Assembly: GCF_002892795.1 (NCBI RefSeq)
Contig: NZ_PJMC01000007.1
Span: 124,001 to 188,000 of the forward strand
Source of the DNA: Arthrobacter sp. AFG20
Lineage (GTDB): Bacteria > Actinomycetota > Actinomycetes > Actinomycetales > Micrococcaceae
Length of the DNA: 64,000 bases
Reading direction: 5' to 3'
Part shown: in pieces, positions 31,314 through 40,268 of the stretch
Numbering within the stretch: the first letter of the stretch is position 1
Layout of the letters: every line of letters begins with the position of its first letter
Notes under the pieces: generated by a model
Told to the model about the DNA's origin: nothing
Database searches by the model: none
What the model saw: the letters and a program-made list of their open reading frames with translations, nothing else
Program-made: the position numbers and the translations under genes

Positions 31314-31895
31314 TTAGAAGGGAGGTTCGGAATCCGGGCCGTTGCCCCAGCCGCCGCCCGCATTGCTGACTCCGGGCGTGGCCCAGGGGTCTTCCTGCGC
31401 TGCGGGCTGCTGGTTGCCGCCCCAGTTTCCTCCGGTGTTGCCGCCCTGGTTTCCACCCTGGCCGCCACCGAATCCACCGCCACCGAATCCGCCGCTGTTG
31501 CCGCCGCCGAATCCGCCCTGGCCGCCGGAGCGCTGGGTGCGGTTGACCTTGGCATTGGCGTAACGCAGGCTCGGGCCGATTTCGTCGACTTCGAGCTCGA
31601 TAACGGTGCGCTTCTCGCCTTCCTTTGTTTCGTAGGAACGGCTCTTCAGGCGGCCGGAAACAATCACGCGGGTGCCCTTGGTGAGGGACTCGGCGACGTT
31701 CTCTGCTGCCTCGCGCCAGACCGAAGCGCGGAGGAACAGGGTTTCCCCGTCCTTCCACTCATTGGACTGGCGGTCGAAGGTGCGAGGCGTGGACGCGATG
31801 GTGAAGTTCGCTACTGCCGAACCTGACGGTGTGAACCTCAGTTCGGGGTCATTGGTGAGATTACCGATGACCGTAATAGTGGTTTCGCCTGCCAT
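31314..31895 (-). CDS. ssb: Single-stranded DNA-binding protein
   Basis: 193 residues. The N-terminal OB fold (about 1-115: [40 protein letters not shown]) binds ssDNA as a tetramer. A long Gly/Asn/Gln linker ([20 protein letters not shown]) and the protein-interaction tip GPDSEPPF follow. The tip keeps the final PPF but is less acidic than the classic DDDIPF. It sits between rpsF and rpsR, as in many bacteria. Confidence 0.97.
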   Translation of the reverse strand: MAGETTITVIGNLTNDPELRFTPSGSAVANFTIASTPRTFDRQSNEWKDGETLFLRASVWREAAENVAESLTKGTRVIVSGRLKSRSYETKEGEKRTVIELEVDEIGPSLRYANAKVNRTQRSGGQGGFGGGNSGGFGGGGFGGGQGGNQGGNTGGNWGGNQQPAAQEDPWATPGVSNAGGGWGNGPDSEPPF

Positions 31896-31950
31896 CTACT
31901 GCCTCCTTGTTCGTTCCTGCGGTGTAAAGAATGAAAGTTGATAGCTGAAA

Positions 31951-32256
31951 TTACTCAGCAACAACCTTCTGCTCTTCGGGGCGGGTGATCTTGGTGCGCA
32001 TGATGGTCTCGTTGAGACCCAGCTGGCGGTCAAGTTCCTTGGCGGTAGCCGGTGTCGCGGTGAAGTTCACCACGGCGTAGATACCCTCGGACTTCTTCTT
32101 GATGTCGTAAGCCAGACGGCGACGGCCCCAGATGTCAACCTTTTCGATGGTTCCACCATCGTTGGTGATGACGTTCAGGAACTTCTGAAGCGACGGCTCT
32201 ACGGAACGCTCTTCGACCTCGGGGTCGATGATTACCATCAATTCGTAAGGACGCAT
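31951..32256 (-). CDS. rpsF: 30S ribosomal protein S6
   Basis: 101 residues from ATG 32256 ([20 protein letters not shown]), with a perfect AGGAGGT Shine-Dalgarno at 32273-32267; an in-frame ATG at 32268 lies within that site and is rejected. The ferredoxin-like fold ends in [19 protein letters not shown]. First gene of the operon; its leader contains a hairpin expected of the S6:S18 autoregulatory motif. Confidence 0.97.
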   Translation of the reverse strand: MRPYELMVIIDPEVEERSVEPSLQKFLNVITNDGGTIEKVDIWGRRRLAYDIKKKSEGIYAVVNFTATPATAKELDRQLGLNETIMRTKITRPEEQKVVAE

Positions 32257-32266
32257 ATGTGAACCC

Positions 32267-32311
32267 ACCTCCTTTGGGCTAAGCGGTTACGGTATTTCCG
32301 TAACAGGAGGT
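32267..32311 (-). promoter_or_regulatory. Probable S6:S18-binding leader RNA of rpsF
   Basis: In the minus-strand mRNA, ACCTCCT (32311-32305) can pair with the Shine-Dalgarno AGGAGGT (32273-32267). Directly inside it lies a perfect hairpin GTTACGG-AAATA-CCGTAAC (32304-32286). An asymmetric single-stranded segment CGCTTAGCCCAA remains on the 3' side, next to an ACCG. This layout, with CCG in an internal loop and a hidden Shine-Dalgarno, is that of the known rpsF motif bound by S6:S18. Confidence 0.75.
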
Positions 32312-32480
32312 TCATTTGCGATGCCGTGCACGCCCGTGGCCAAAGAAGGACCAGGGCGCAGCACAGACTTCACTATCCTAGTGCATCGGGAAGGGTTTCT
32401 GCGATTCGGACAGCTCCAAGGCTATGAGCACTGAAGGCTGGGGCGGAAGTGCGGGTCCGGCTATGTGGAAAACCGGGGCG

Positions 32481-34979
32481 TCAGAAGCGCGAAAGGCTCA
32501 CCAGCACCTTGTCCGAATCGACCGAGACGTTGCCTCTGACATAGAACTGCATCTGGTCGGTCTCCTTCTCCCACTCGGGGTCTGTCTTGCTGAAGGAGGT
32601 ATTCCTCTCGTAGCTCACCGTGGCTTCGCCGGCTTTACCCCCGCTGAGCCGCCAGGTGCCGTCAAACGACCGGCTAAGCCCGTAGTCCGGGTCGGCAGTG
32701 ATCGACCACTTAACGTTCCGGACATCGCCGAAAGCAAACCGTGAGAACGGGCAGCCCTCCGGTTCAATGTCCGTGGATTTCTCGCAGGCGGCGAGGGCGG
32801 CAGCCACCTGGCGGGACGTTTCCGCCACCAGCGCATCCGAGGCCTTCACCGTGAGCCTGGCCGTCTCCGGCGCCTGTGGCAGCGAGCCGCCCGAGACCAC
32901 TACCTGCTGGTCCTCGACTGAGAGGTACTTCTCGCTGTCCGGAAGACCCACCGAGTAGGAACCGGGAAACGCAGGGAGACTGATGTTTGTGCCGAAAGCA
33001 GTGACTTCATTTTGACCCGCGGGGACAGTTACTCCGTTGACCGAGACGGCCGCCAGGGGAACATCGACGGAGGCATTGACCTGCTGCAGAGGGAACGCCT
33101 CAAGCTTCCAATGGTCGTCCACGAGCTCGGGCTGGTTCTTGACGAGGGCGAACGTCTGCTCGTACTTGCGCCCTCCCTGCCTCAGTTCGGCACGGACCTG
33201 CGCCGAGTCACCGGAAATCCTGGTGGAAATAATCGAGAAGCCGTCAATGCGGTTCGCCGCAGCGCCGAGAACCTCATTGGTCAGGAGAACCCGCTCCTCA
33301 TTGGGCACGTCGGGATCCAAAATTTCCAGGGCTTTCCGCGCATCGCCGTCAACGAGTGCTTGGGCGTAGTCCTTCACCGGCTGGTCCGGACCCGGTTTGA
33401 CCGCGTTGACCGTGACCACCGACCCCACCGCGAGCACCGCGACCGCACCAACGATGGCGGCTGAAACCAGCAGGCGCCTCCTGCCCTTGGCCGTAAGCTG
33501 CCGTTCAGCAGGAGGGGTTGCGGCAGGGCCAATTGCAGCCGGCCCGGCGGCCGCCGGACCTTCCCCGGACGTGACAGGGACCGGTGCTCCGGCTGCACCC
33601 GGCTGGCTTCCCTGAGGCCTGGCGGGCAGGACGCGGAGCACGCGCTGCAGCCTGGCCGGCAGCACCGGCACCAGATAGGGCGCCAGAAAGCGCGCCGAAA
33701 TCTCAACCAGCAGCCCCCAGGCGAGGAAGACGGCCGGCGACCACCACGCCGGTGCCAGGACGTACTGACCGGAAGCGAGTCCCGGTGCATCAAAGTCTGC
33801 GCGGACCGTCAGGAGAGGCAGCAGCAGCAGTCCCAGAAGGAGGAAGCCGGCGGGCACGGGCGCCCACGACCGGAGGTCACTGTTGGAAACCGGTCCCCTG
33901 CGCAGCAGAACACAAAGGCCGGAAATGACCGTACAGACCAATGCCAATGCCAGCGCCGCCCACGCAGCGACCGCGGCGTCCGTTCCTGCTGCGTCAGCAC
34001 CGAATCCGTAGATTGTCTGGTCCTCGTTCCGGCTCTCCTGTGCGCCGAAAATCGCCGTCGTTTCCGAGAGCACGTGAAGGCCTCCGAGGTGGCCGGCCAC
34101 AAGGCCGTACCCGCCCGCATTGCCCATCAGCAGCGGACCTGAGAGCAGGGCCGCCCAGCCGCCGGAGACGGCGGCGGTGATCCATGCCGCGGGGATGGCG
34201 ATGACCGAAAAAACTGCCGTGTGTACTGCGACGGCGGCGAGCGGCAGGTTCAGTTTTCCGCGAAGGAGCGATGCGCCGGCGAACGGCGCGCGCCGCGCAT
34301 ATATGGCGTTCCGGGACAGTACAGACAGTCCTGCAGCAAGAAGGAAGGCGACCAAAACCGACCATCCGCCGGCTGAAATGGGATCGACACTGAATCCGCC
34401 CCCAGGGGGGAAACGGACGGCAGCGGCCGCGGCTACACCGTTGACCAGCAGCGCGAAAACGGCGCCGCTGACCGCGGACTGAAGCAGAAGCTGCGGCCGG
34501 CCGGCGGATGGAAACCGCAGTTCGGCCAAACGGCCTGCCAGATAGATGCCCACAGCGCTGATCAGGAGCACCGCCACCGGGACTGCATGGAGGTGGCCCT
34601 CACCCCGGACGGCCCCAAGGAAGGGCACGACACCTGCCACGGCAGTACCCGCGCTGCCCAAATGCGCCATCGCCACCAACTGGGCGGTTAGCTGGCCCAG
34701 TTGCGACCAGGCGTCCGGTGCCTGCTCCGCGGCAATTGCTCCGCCCAGAGCCGGAATCGGGTTGCCCTGGCTGGCGGCAATGCCTGCGAGGGACAGCAGT
34801 ACGGCTGCGAGGCTGAACAGGTACACCGCGGCGTAGGCGGCAGCCGCAGCGGCAGCGCCGGTCCAGAGCAGGCGGAAATCGAAAAATGAATTGCCCGGTC
34901 GCGGACCGGGTGGCGTTCCAGGTTGATGCGCCGGAAGGTCGGGCACGGCGGGCGCGGAAACAGGCGGTTGTTGCGACAT
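32481..34979 (-). CDS. Large multi-pass membrane protein with extracytoplasmic C-terminal domains
   Basis: 832 residues. A Pro-rich start (SAPAVPDLPAHQPGTPPGPR) is followed by about ten hydrophobic helices up to residue 430, a Pro/Ala linker, one more helix near 500 (LLVSAAIVGAVAVLAVGSVV), and about 310 residues outside. The outside part starts with an NTF2/DUF4878-like unit (VKDYAQALVDGDARKALEIL), then TcaA-like beta domains with VSVNGVTVPAGQNEVTAF. Two cysteines (AACEKSTDIEPEGCPF) may form a disulfide. No catalytic motif recognised. It has its own promoter region upstream of the rpsF-divergent area and reads the same direction as rpsF. Confidence 0.75.
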   Translation of the reverse strand: MSQQPPVSAPAVPDLPAHQPGTPPGPRPGNSFFDFRLLWTGAAAAAAAYAAVYLFSLAAVLLSLAGIAASQGNPIPALGGAIAAEQAPDAWSQLGQLTAQLVAMAHLGSAGTAVAGVVPFLGAVRGEGHLHAVPVAVLLISAVGIYLAGRLAELRFPSAGRPQLLLQSAVSGAVFALLVNGVAAAAAVRFPPGGGFSVDPISAGGWSVLVAFLLAAGLSVLSRNAIYARRAPFAGASLLRGKLNLPLAAVAVHTAVFSVIAIPAAWITAAVSGGWAALLSGPLLMGNAGGYGLVAGHLGGLHVLSETTAIFGAQESRNEDQTIYGFGADAAGTDAAVAAWAALALALVCTVISGLCVLLRRGPVSNSDLRSWAPVPAGFLLLGLLLLPLLTVRADFDAPGLASGQYVLAPAWWSPAVFLAWGLLVEISARFLAPYLVPVLPARLQRVLRVLPARPQGSQPGAAGAPVPVTSGEGPAAAGPAAIGPAATPPAERQLTAKGRRRLLVSAAIVGAVAVLAVGSVVTVNAVKPGPDQPVKDYAQALVDGDARKALEILDPDVPNEERVLLTNEVLGAAANRIDGFSIISTRISGDSAQVRAELRQGGRKYEQTFALVKNQPELVDDHWKLEAFPLQQVNASVDVPLAAVSVNGVTVPAGQNEVTAFGTNISLPAFPGSYSVGLPDSEKYLSVEDQQVVVSGGSLPQAPETARLTVKASDALVAETSRQVAAALAACEKSTDIEPEGCPFSRFAFGDVRNVKWSITADPDYGLSRSFDGTWRLSGGKAGEATVSYERNTSFSKTDPEWEKETDQMQFYVRGNVSVDSDKVLVSLSRF

Positions 34980-35096
34980 TCTCCCCAGATTTCTGTCGGA
35001 CTCTCACTGATGCTGTGAATCTAGGGGGAATCCGGCGGCGGCGCCAGTCATATGACCCGGGGCTGTGGACAACTCCCGGCGCGGAATACTGGAGCC

Positions 35097-35432
35097 ATGA
35101 CGATTCTGAAATCCGTGCTCCTTTTCACCCTGGCTGCCATGGCGGAGATCGGCGGAGCCTGGCTGATCTGGCAGGCCGTGCGGGAGGACAAGGCGTGGTG
35201 GTGGGCGGGACTCGGAATCGTGGCGCTGGGGTTCTACGGCTTTGTGGCCGCATTCCAGCCGGACGCCCATTTCGGCCGGGTCCTGGCGGCGTACGGCGGG
35301 GTCTTCATCGTCGGTTCCCTGGTGTGGGGCATGCTTCTGGACGGTTTCCGGCCCGACCGCTGGGACCTCATCGGAGCCGTCGTTTGCCTCGTTGGCGTCG
35401 CCGTCATCATGTTCGCGCCCAGGCAGGGCTGA
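35097..35432 (+). CDS. YnfA/UPF0060 family membrane protein
   Basis: 111 residues from ATG 35097, with GGAG just before; the in-frame extension to 35052 lacks the family pattern. Four helices in small-multidrug-resistance style: [80 protein letters not shown]. Conserved AEI.G and YG(G)VF features are present. Probable small exporter of unknown substrate. Confidence 0.9.
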   Translation: MTILKSVLLFTLAAMAEIGGAWLIWQAVREDKAWWWAGLGIVALGFYGFVAAFQPDAHFGRVLAAYGGVFIVGSLVWGMLLDGFRPDRWDLIGAVVCLVGVAVIMFAPRQG

Positions 35433-35448
35433 CCCGGAACGAAGACAT

Positions 35449-35483
35449 CCGCCCGGTCAGGCCGTAAACGGCCGACCGGGCGG
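35449..35483. terminator. Bidirectional hairpin between ynfA-like gene and permease
   Basis: CCGCCCGGTC and GACCGGGCGG pair perfectly, with an inner GGCCGT/ACGGCC stem. It separates two convergent genes. Confidence 0.82.
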
Positions 35484-35517
35484 ATGGTTCATCAAGGTGC
35501 GCAGAGTGGGGGCGTGA

Positions 35518-36951
35518 TTACGACGCCGCGCCGGACCCCACGCCTGCATCAGCGGTTTCTGCGGACGTCTCGGAGGCTGCCGGCACCCCAGGCCGGCCCG
35601 GACCGCCGCCCTTGCGGTAGCGCCACACACCGATGCCGACCACCACGGCGGCCAGGGCAACGGAGAGCAGGAGCGACTCGCGGGTGGAATCCAGGATCAC
35701 CATGCCGATGATCAACGCCACGATGCTGCCGATCGCCAGCCACGTGAGGTAGGGGAAGAACCACATCTTCAGCGACAGGTCCTTGGCCGCAGCCCCCATC
35801 CGGCGGCGCAGCACCAGCTGGGACGCGGCAATGACCAGCCAGACAAACAGCGCGATGGCGCCGGAGGTGTTCACCAGGAACAGGAAGACCGTGTCCGGGG
35901 CGATGTAGTTCAGTCCGACGGTGATGAAGCCGACCACGGTGGAGGCCAGCACAGCTGCGGCGGGCACGCCGCGCTTGGAGATGCGGGTCCAGGACTTCGG
36001 GGCGTCCCCGCGCTGCGAGAGCGAGAAGAGCATGCGGCTGGCCGTGTAGAGGCCCGAGTTCAGGCAGGACAGCACCGAGGTCAGCACCACAACGTCCATG
36101 ATGGTGCCCGCGCCGGGGATGCCGAACAGCTCGATGACCGCGACGTACGGGCTCTTGGCCACGTTGGCGGAGTTCCAGGGGAGCAGCGTGACAACAATCG
36201 CGATGGAGCCGATGTAGAAGACTAGGATGCGCCAGACCGTGGACTTCACGGCCTTCTTGACCGCTTCAACCGGGTTTTCTGATTCACCGGCTGCGATGGT
36301 GGCGATCTCAGCACCGAAGAACGCGAAGACCACCACGAGGATTCCGGCCAGGACGGCTCCCGGGCCGTTGGGCAGGAAACCCCCGTTGCCAGTCAGGTTG
36401 CTCAGGCCGGGCGCCGGAACGCCCGGAACCAGGCCGAGGATCGCTGCCACGCCGAAAAGGAGGAACAGGATGATGGCCGTGACCTTGATGGAGGCAAACC
36501 AGAACTCGAACTCCCCGTAGGACTTCACCGAGCCCAGGTTGGTCAGCGTGAGCAGGACCATGAGCGCCAGGGCCCAGACCCACTGGTCGATGCCGGGTAC
36601 CCAGCGGTGCATGATCGCGGCACCGGCTGTGGCTTCGATGCCCAGCACGATGATCCAGAACCACGCGTAGAGCCAGCCGATGCTGAAGCCGGCCCAGCGG
36701 CCCAGTGCCTTGTCGGCGTAGGTGGAAAAGGATCCGGTCTCGGGGTTCGCGGCCGCCATCTCGCCAAGCATCCGCATGACGAGGATGACCACGATGCCCG
36801 CGGCCATGTAGGCAAGCAGGATGCCGGGACCGGCCTGCTGGATGGCCGCGCCGGAGCCGACGAACAGACCGGCGCCGATGACACCGGCAATGGCGATCAT
36901 CGACAGGTGCCGGGGCTTTAGGGATTTCGACAGTTGTTGGTCAGCGTGCAT
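35518..36951 (-). CDS. Amino acid permease (APC family)
   Basis: 477 residues from ATG 36951 (GAGGATGG upstream); an in-frame extension to 37029 adds an unlikely leader. Twelve helices with APC marks: KPRHLSMIAIAGVIGAGLFV (substrate-binding unwound GAG), AMADNPETGSFS-type region as ANPETGSFSTYADKALG, then FAFFGAEIATIAAGESENPV and IAVVVTLLPWNSAN. It resembles AnsP/GabP/AroP proton symporters for amino acids or GABA. Substrate not decided. Confidence 0.92.
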   Translation of the reverse strand: MHADQQLSKSLKPRHLSMIAIAGVIGAGLFVGSGAAIQQAGPGILLAYMAAGIVVILVMRMLGEMAAANPETGSFSTYADKALGRWAGFSIGWLYAWFWIIVLGIEATAGAAIMHRWVPGIDQWVWALALMVLLTLTNLGSVKSYGEFEFWFASIKVTAIILFLLFGVAAILGLVPGVPAPGLSNLTGNGGFLPNGPGAVLAGILVVVFAFFGAEIATIAAGESENPVEAVKKAVKSTVWRILVFYIGSIAIVVTLLPWNSANVAKSPYVAVIELFGIPGAGTIMDVVVLTSVLSCLNSGLYTASRMLFSLSQRGDAPKSWTRISKRGVPAAAVLASTVVGFITVGLNYIAPDTVFLFLVNTSGAIALFVWLVIAASQLVLRRRMGAAAKDLSLKMWFFPYLTWLAIGSIVALIIGMVILDSTRESLLLSVALAAVVVGIGVWRYRKGGGPGRPGVPAASETSAETADAGVGSGAAS

Positions 36952-37193
36952 GGCTGCGCCATCCTCGTTTTGATTGCAGGTTTTGGGCGGTGGCCGGCGG
37001 CAAAGGGTGAAGACTGTGCCGGGGACCACACTGTGCGTTTCACACTAAGGGAGCCGGGGGCTGGTCCGGGCTGTGCAAAGCTACAGTTTACGGCAATCCA
37101 AAACAGGCACACTTCCAGCCATGCACCCCAACAGACAACAAACGGTGCCTGCAAGGCACTTTCGTAACCGGCCTGAAATCTGTCACGGGTGCG

Positions 37194-38528
37194 CTAGGCG
37201 TGCGCTGCGGCTCCAAAGAACAACTCAGTCACCCGGGCAAGGCGGTGCGGATCCTCCACGCCGCAAAGCTCCCGGGCCGAGTGCATTGAGAGCAGGGGTA
37301 CGCCCACGTCCACTGTTCTGATGCCCAGCCGGGTGGCCGTCAGCGGGCCGATGGTGGAACCACACGGCATCACGTTGTTGGACACAAACTCCTGGTAGGG
37401 AATCCCGGCCTCACCGCACAGCCGCGCCCAGAGGGCAGCCCCGGTAGCGTCGGTGGCGTACCGCTGGTTGGCATTGATCTTAAGCAGCGGCCCGCCGTTG
37501 AGGACAGGGCGGTTGACGGGGTCGTGCCGTTCGGCATAGTTGGGGTGGACGGCGTGACCGGCGTCGGCGGAAACGCAGAACGACCCCGCGAACGCCTGAC
37601 GCCGCTGGCTCACCGAAGCGCCCAGCCCGTCCGAGATCCGGACCAGGATGTCTTCAAGCACCGGCCCGCACGCCCCCGACCGGGACGCCGAACCGATTTC
37701 CTCGTGGTCGAAGGCGGCGAGCACTGCAATCGGCGCGGTTCCCCCTGAAGCCTCGGGGCCGCCGTCGGAAGCGTCAGCGTGCGCGATCAGCGCCGTGATC
37801 CCCGCGTGCGTCGCGGAGAGGTTGTCCAGGCGTCCGGAGGCGAAGAACTCACTCCTGACCCCGAAAACCGCAGGCTGCTGAGTGTCCGCAATGACGACGT
37901 CGTACCCGCCGATCCGGGCCGGATCAACAGGCACTCCATCCCCGGCGACGCGGCGGGCCAGCACCGCCAGCAGGTCCTCCCCGCCGGGATCACCGAGCCC
38001 GAACACCGGGTTCATGTGCTGCTGCTTGTCAAGGGTGAGGCCTTCATTCATGGCCCGGTCCAGGTGGATGGCCAGCTGCGGAAAGCGCAGCAGCGGGCCG
38101 GTGGCGGTCAGGTGCTGCGTGTCATCGAGCATCACGAGCCGCCCGGCCAGCTGCAGTTCCCGGTCCAGCCACGAGTTCAGCAGCGGGCCGCCGTAAACCT
38201 CCACGCCGGCCTGTAGCCAGCCGAAGCGGCCAGTGGTCGGCTTGGGCTTGAGCTTAAATGACGGCGAATCCGTATGGGCACCCAGGATGTTGAAGCCGGT
38301 GGTGGGCCCGGCATCCCCGGGCGTGACCCAGGCGATGAGCGCACCGTCCCGGATGACGTAGAACTTTCCTGCCGTGGCCTCCCAGGGCTGCAGCTCATCC
38401 AGGCCGGTGAACCCCGCCTCCGCCAGGCGCCGGGCGCCTTCGTGGGCGGCATGAAAGCTCGACGGCGAGGCGCTGACGTAGTCGCCCAGGTCCCGGATGT
38501 GCTCTGCAGCGGAGGAATGGAGAGGCAT
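37194..38528 (-). CDS. M18 family aminopeptidase
   Basis: 444 residues. Metal-binding motifs of M18 enzymes: GAHTDSPSFKLKPKP near 85 (His and Asp), AFDHEEIGSASRSGACGP (Glu pair) near 270, and a late SMHSARELCGVEDP with the last His. The family forms dodecameric zinc enzymes that remove N-terminal residues, often acidic ones. Cytoplasmic, no signal peptide. Confidence 0.95.
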   Translation of the reverse strand: MPLHSSAAEHIRDLGDYVSASPSSFHAAHEGARRLAEAGFTGLDELQPWEATAGKFYVIRDGALIAWVTPGDAGPTTGFNILGAHTDSPSFKLKPKPTTGRFGWLQAGVEVYGGPLLNSWLDRELQLAGRLVMLDDTQHLTATGPLLRFPQLAIHLDRAMNEGLTLDKQQHMNPVFGLGDPGGEDLLAVLARRVAGDGVPVDPARIGGYDVVIADTQQPAVFGVRSEFFASGRLDNLSATHAGITALIAHADASDGGPEASGGTAPIAVLAAFDHEEIGSASRSGACGPVLEDILVRISDGLGASVSQRRQAFAGSFCVSADAGHAVHPNYAERHDPVNRPVLNGGPLLKINANQRYATDATGAALWARLCGEAGIPYQEFVSNNVMPCGSTIGPLTATRLGIRTVDVGVPLLSMHSARELCGVEDPHRLARVTELFFGAAAHA

Positions 38529-38549
38529 GGCTCCGAGTCTAGCGCCGCG

Positions 38550-39419
38550 CTAGACGGTGACGTTCAGCCCTGCCGTGTAACCGCCGGAGACGGCACCGGA
38601 CATGGCGGCCAGCTGGTAGATGCCGCCGTCCTCGCCGAACACGTTGTCCGACCGCAGCGTGGTGTTGGGGAAATTCCGTGCGCTGGTTTCGTAGCCAGCG
38701 GAGGCGTAGACCTCCCGGCAGGCGGCGTCTGTCAGGGCGATCTGCGAGACAGTAAGCACCTGCCCGGCTGCCGTGGCGTTGTTCATGGACTCGAACACTT
38801 CGAAGTGGATGTGCGGCCAGCGGCCGTTGTACGCGCCAGGATAAATGGTCTTGAAGGTGACCTGGCCATTAGCGTCTGCCTCCTGCACGCCGCGGAGGAA
38901 GTTCTCGTTCTCCAGCCCCGAATCGTAGAGCGAGTACCGCCCCTCCTTGTCGCAATGCCAGGCGTAGACCGCCGCGCCGGCCAGCGGAACGCAGCCGTTG
39001 GCGTTGTCGAGCAGGGTCAGCGTGACAGTCAGCGGCACACCGTCTGCTTTCGTGGTGGACGTGCCGAAGCTTGAGGTGATGTCCTGCCGGACCACACCGG
39101 AGGCTTCCAGGACGTTCGGCCCGTTGGAGCCGTCGCCGGGGTACGGCCCAGCCGTCTCCTGCGGTATTTCCACGCCACACTCGGCAATCGCCCGGGTCAC
39201 GGTGGGGGACGCTGAAGCCGAGGCAGTTGCTGATGGTGCCGATGACGGCCCGCCGGGCGTGCACGCCGCCAGCGCGGCCGCCGTGCCGGCGCCGAGGAAC
39301 ATGCCCAGCGAGCGTCGCGACATAAGCGTCGAAAGATCGAATTCGAGCCCGCGGTCATGGTTGGGATGCGGCTCGTGCGGTGGCTGCTGTCCGTCGGGGA
39401 TGCGGGGTGCGGTTGTCAT
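38550..39419 (-). CDS. Exported intradiol ring-cleavage dioxygenase-like protein
   Basis: 289 residues from ATG 39419. A twin-arginine export signal begins near residue 32 (MSRRSLGMFLGAGTAAALAAC) and ends in a lipobox-like ALAAC, so the protein is probably a Tat-exported lipoprotein. The dioxygenase domain (about 80-285) has ETAGPYPGDGSNGPNV, YAWHCDKEGRYSLYD and YPGAYNGRWPHIHFEV, supplying the two Tyr and two His iron ligands of the catechol 1,2-dioxygenase superfamily. Exported versions are little studied; substrates may be lignin-derived catechols or secreted phenolics. Confidence 0.88.
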   Translation of the reverse strand: MTTAPRIPDGQQPPHEPHPNHDRGLEFDLSTLMSRRSLGMFLGAGTAAALAACTPGGPSSAPSATASASASPTVTRAIAECGVEIPQETAGPYPGDGSNGPNVLEASGVVRQDITSSFGTSTTKADGVPLTVTLTLLDNANGCVPLAGAAVYAWHCDKEGRYSLYDSGLENENFLRGVQEADANGQVTFKTIYPGAYNGRWPHIHFEVFESMNNATAAGQVLTVSQIALTDAACREVYASAGYETSARNFPNTTLRSDNVFGEDGGIYQLAAMSGAVSGGYTAGLNVTV

Positions 39420-39493
39420 GGCACCATCCAACTCCAGCCGGCTATGGCCTGCATAGGGCCTCCCTGTGTGGAAGCTGTGGGGAGCAGCCGGTT

Positions 39494-40219
39494 TCAGTAG
39501 TCGGGGTTGCTCGGGGTCACCAGGCCTGTTTCGTACGCGTACACCACGGCCTGGACGCGGTCGCGGAGGTGCAGCTTGGTCAGAATCCGCCGCACGTGGG
39601 TCTTCACGGTGGCCTCGGACAGGAAATAGCGGTGCGCGATCTCTGCATTGGACAGCCCCTCGGACATCGCTTCCAGCATCTCGGTTTCCCGGGGCGTCAG
39701 GTCCTCCAGCAGCGGGTCACGCGGAGCAGGTGCCACCGGCGGGGCCACCCTGCCCGGACCATCCGGCGCGGCGGCGGGCCCGGTCCCGCGCACATACATG
39801 TCAAGCAGCCGCTGCGTGACCCGGGGCGCCACGACGGCGTCCCCACTGGCCACCACCCGCACGGCCTGCACCAGCTCGGCGGGTGCCACATCCTTGAGCA
39901 GAAAGGCCGAGGCGCCGGCCTGGAGACCGGCGAAGGCGTACTCGTCCAGGTCGAAGGTGGTCAGGATGATGATCCTGGCGCGCGAGCCTGAACCGGTGAT
40001 GGCCCGGGTAGCCTCGATCCCGTCAAGCGTGGGCATGCGGACATCCATGAGCACGACGTCAGGATCGAGCCGGCGCACCTGGCGGACGGCGTCGGCCCCG
40101 TCGGAGGCCTCACCCACCACCTCGAGGCCGTCCTCACCCTCCAGGATGAGCCGGAAACCCATCCGCAGCAGCGGCTGGTCGTCCGCCAGCAGGACCCGGA
40201 GACGTCCGGACTCGTTCAT
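39494..40219 (-). CDS. NarL/FixJ-type response regulator
   Basis: 241 residues from ATG 40219 (GGGGGA four bases upstream; ATG 40231 is the alternative). The receiver domain has acidic pair Asp13-Asp14, phosphorylation site Asp59 in LMDVRMPTLDG, and K in FLLKDVAPAEL. A Gly/Pro linker precedes the C-terminal LuxR-type HTH (LTPRETEMLEAMSEGLSNAE, then ATVKTHVRRILTKLHLRDRV). Last gene of ABC ATPase-permease-kinase-regulator; it probably controls that exporter. Confidence 0.95.
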   Translation of the reverse strand: MNESGRLRVLLADDQPLLRMGFRLILEGEDGLEVVGEASDGADAVRQVRRLDPDVVLMDVRMPTLDGIEATRAITGSGSRARIIILTTFDLDEYAFAGLQAGASAFLLKDVAPAELVQAVRVVASGDAVVAPRVTQRLLDMYVRGTGPAAAPDGPGRVAPPVAPAPRDPLLEDLTPRETEMLEAMSEGLSNAEIAHRYFLSEATVKTHVRRILTKLHLRDRVQAVVYAYETGLVTPSNPDY

Positions 40220-40268
40220 TTGTTCCCCCATTTGCCGTTCTCCAAGTAGCCGTCCCGCATCCTGCCGG

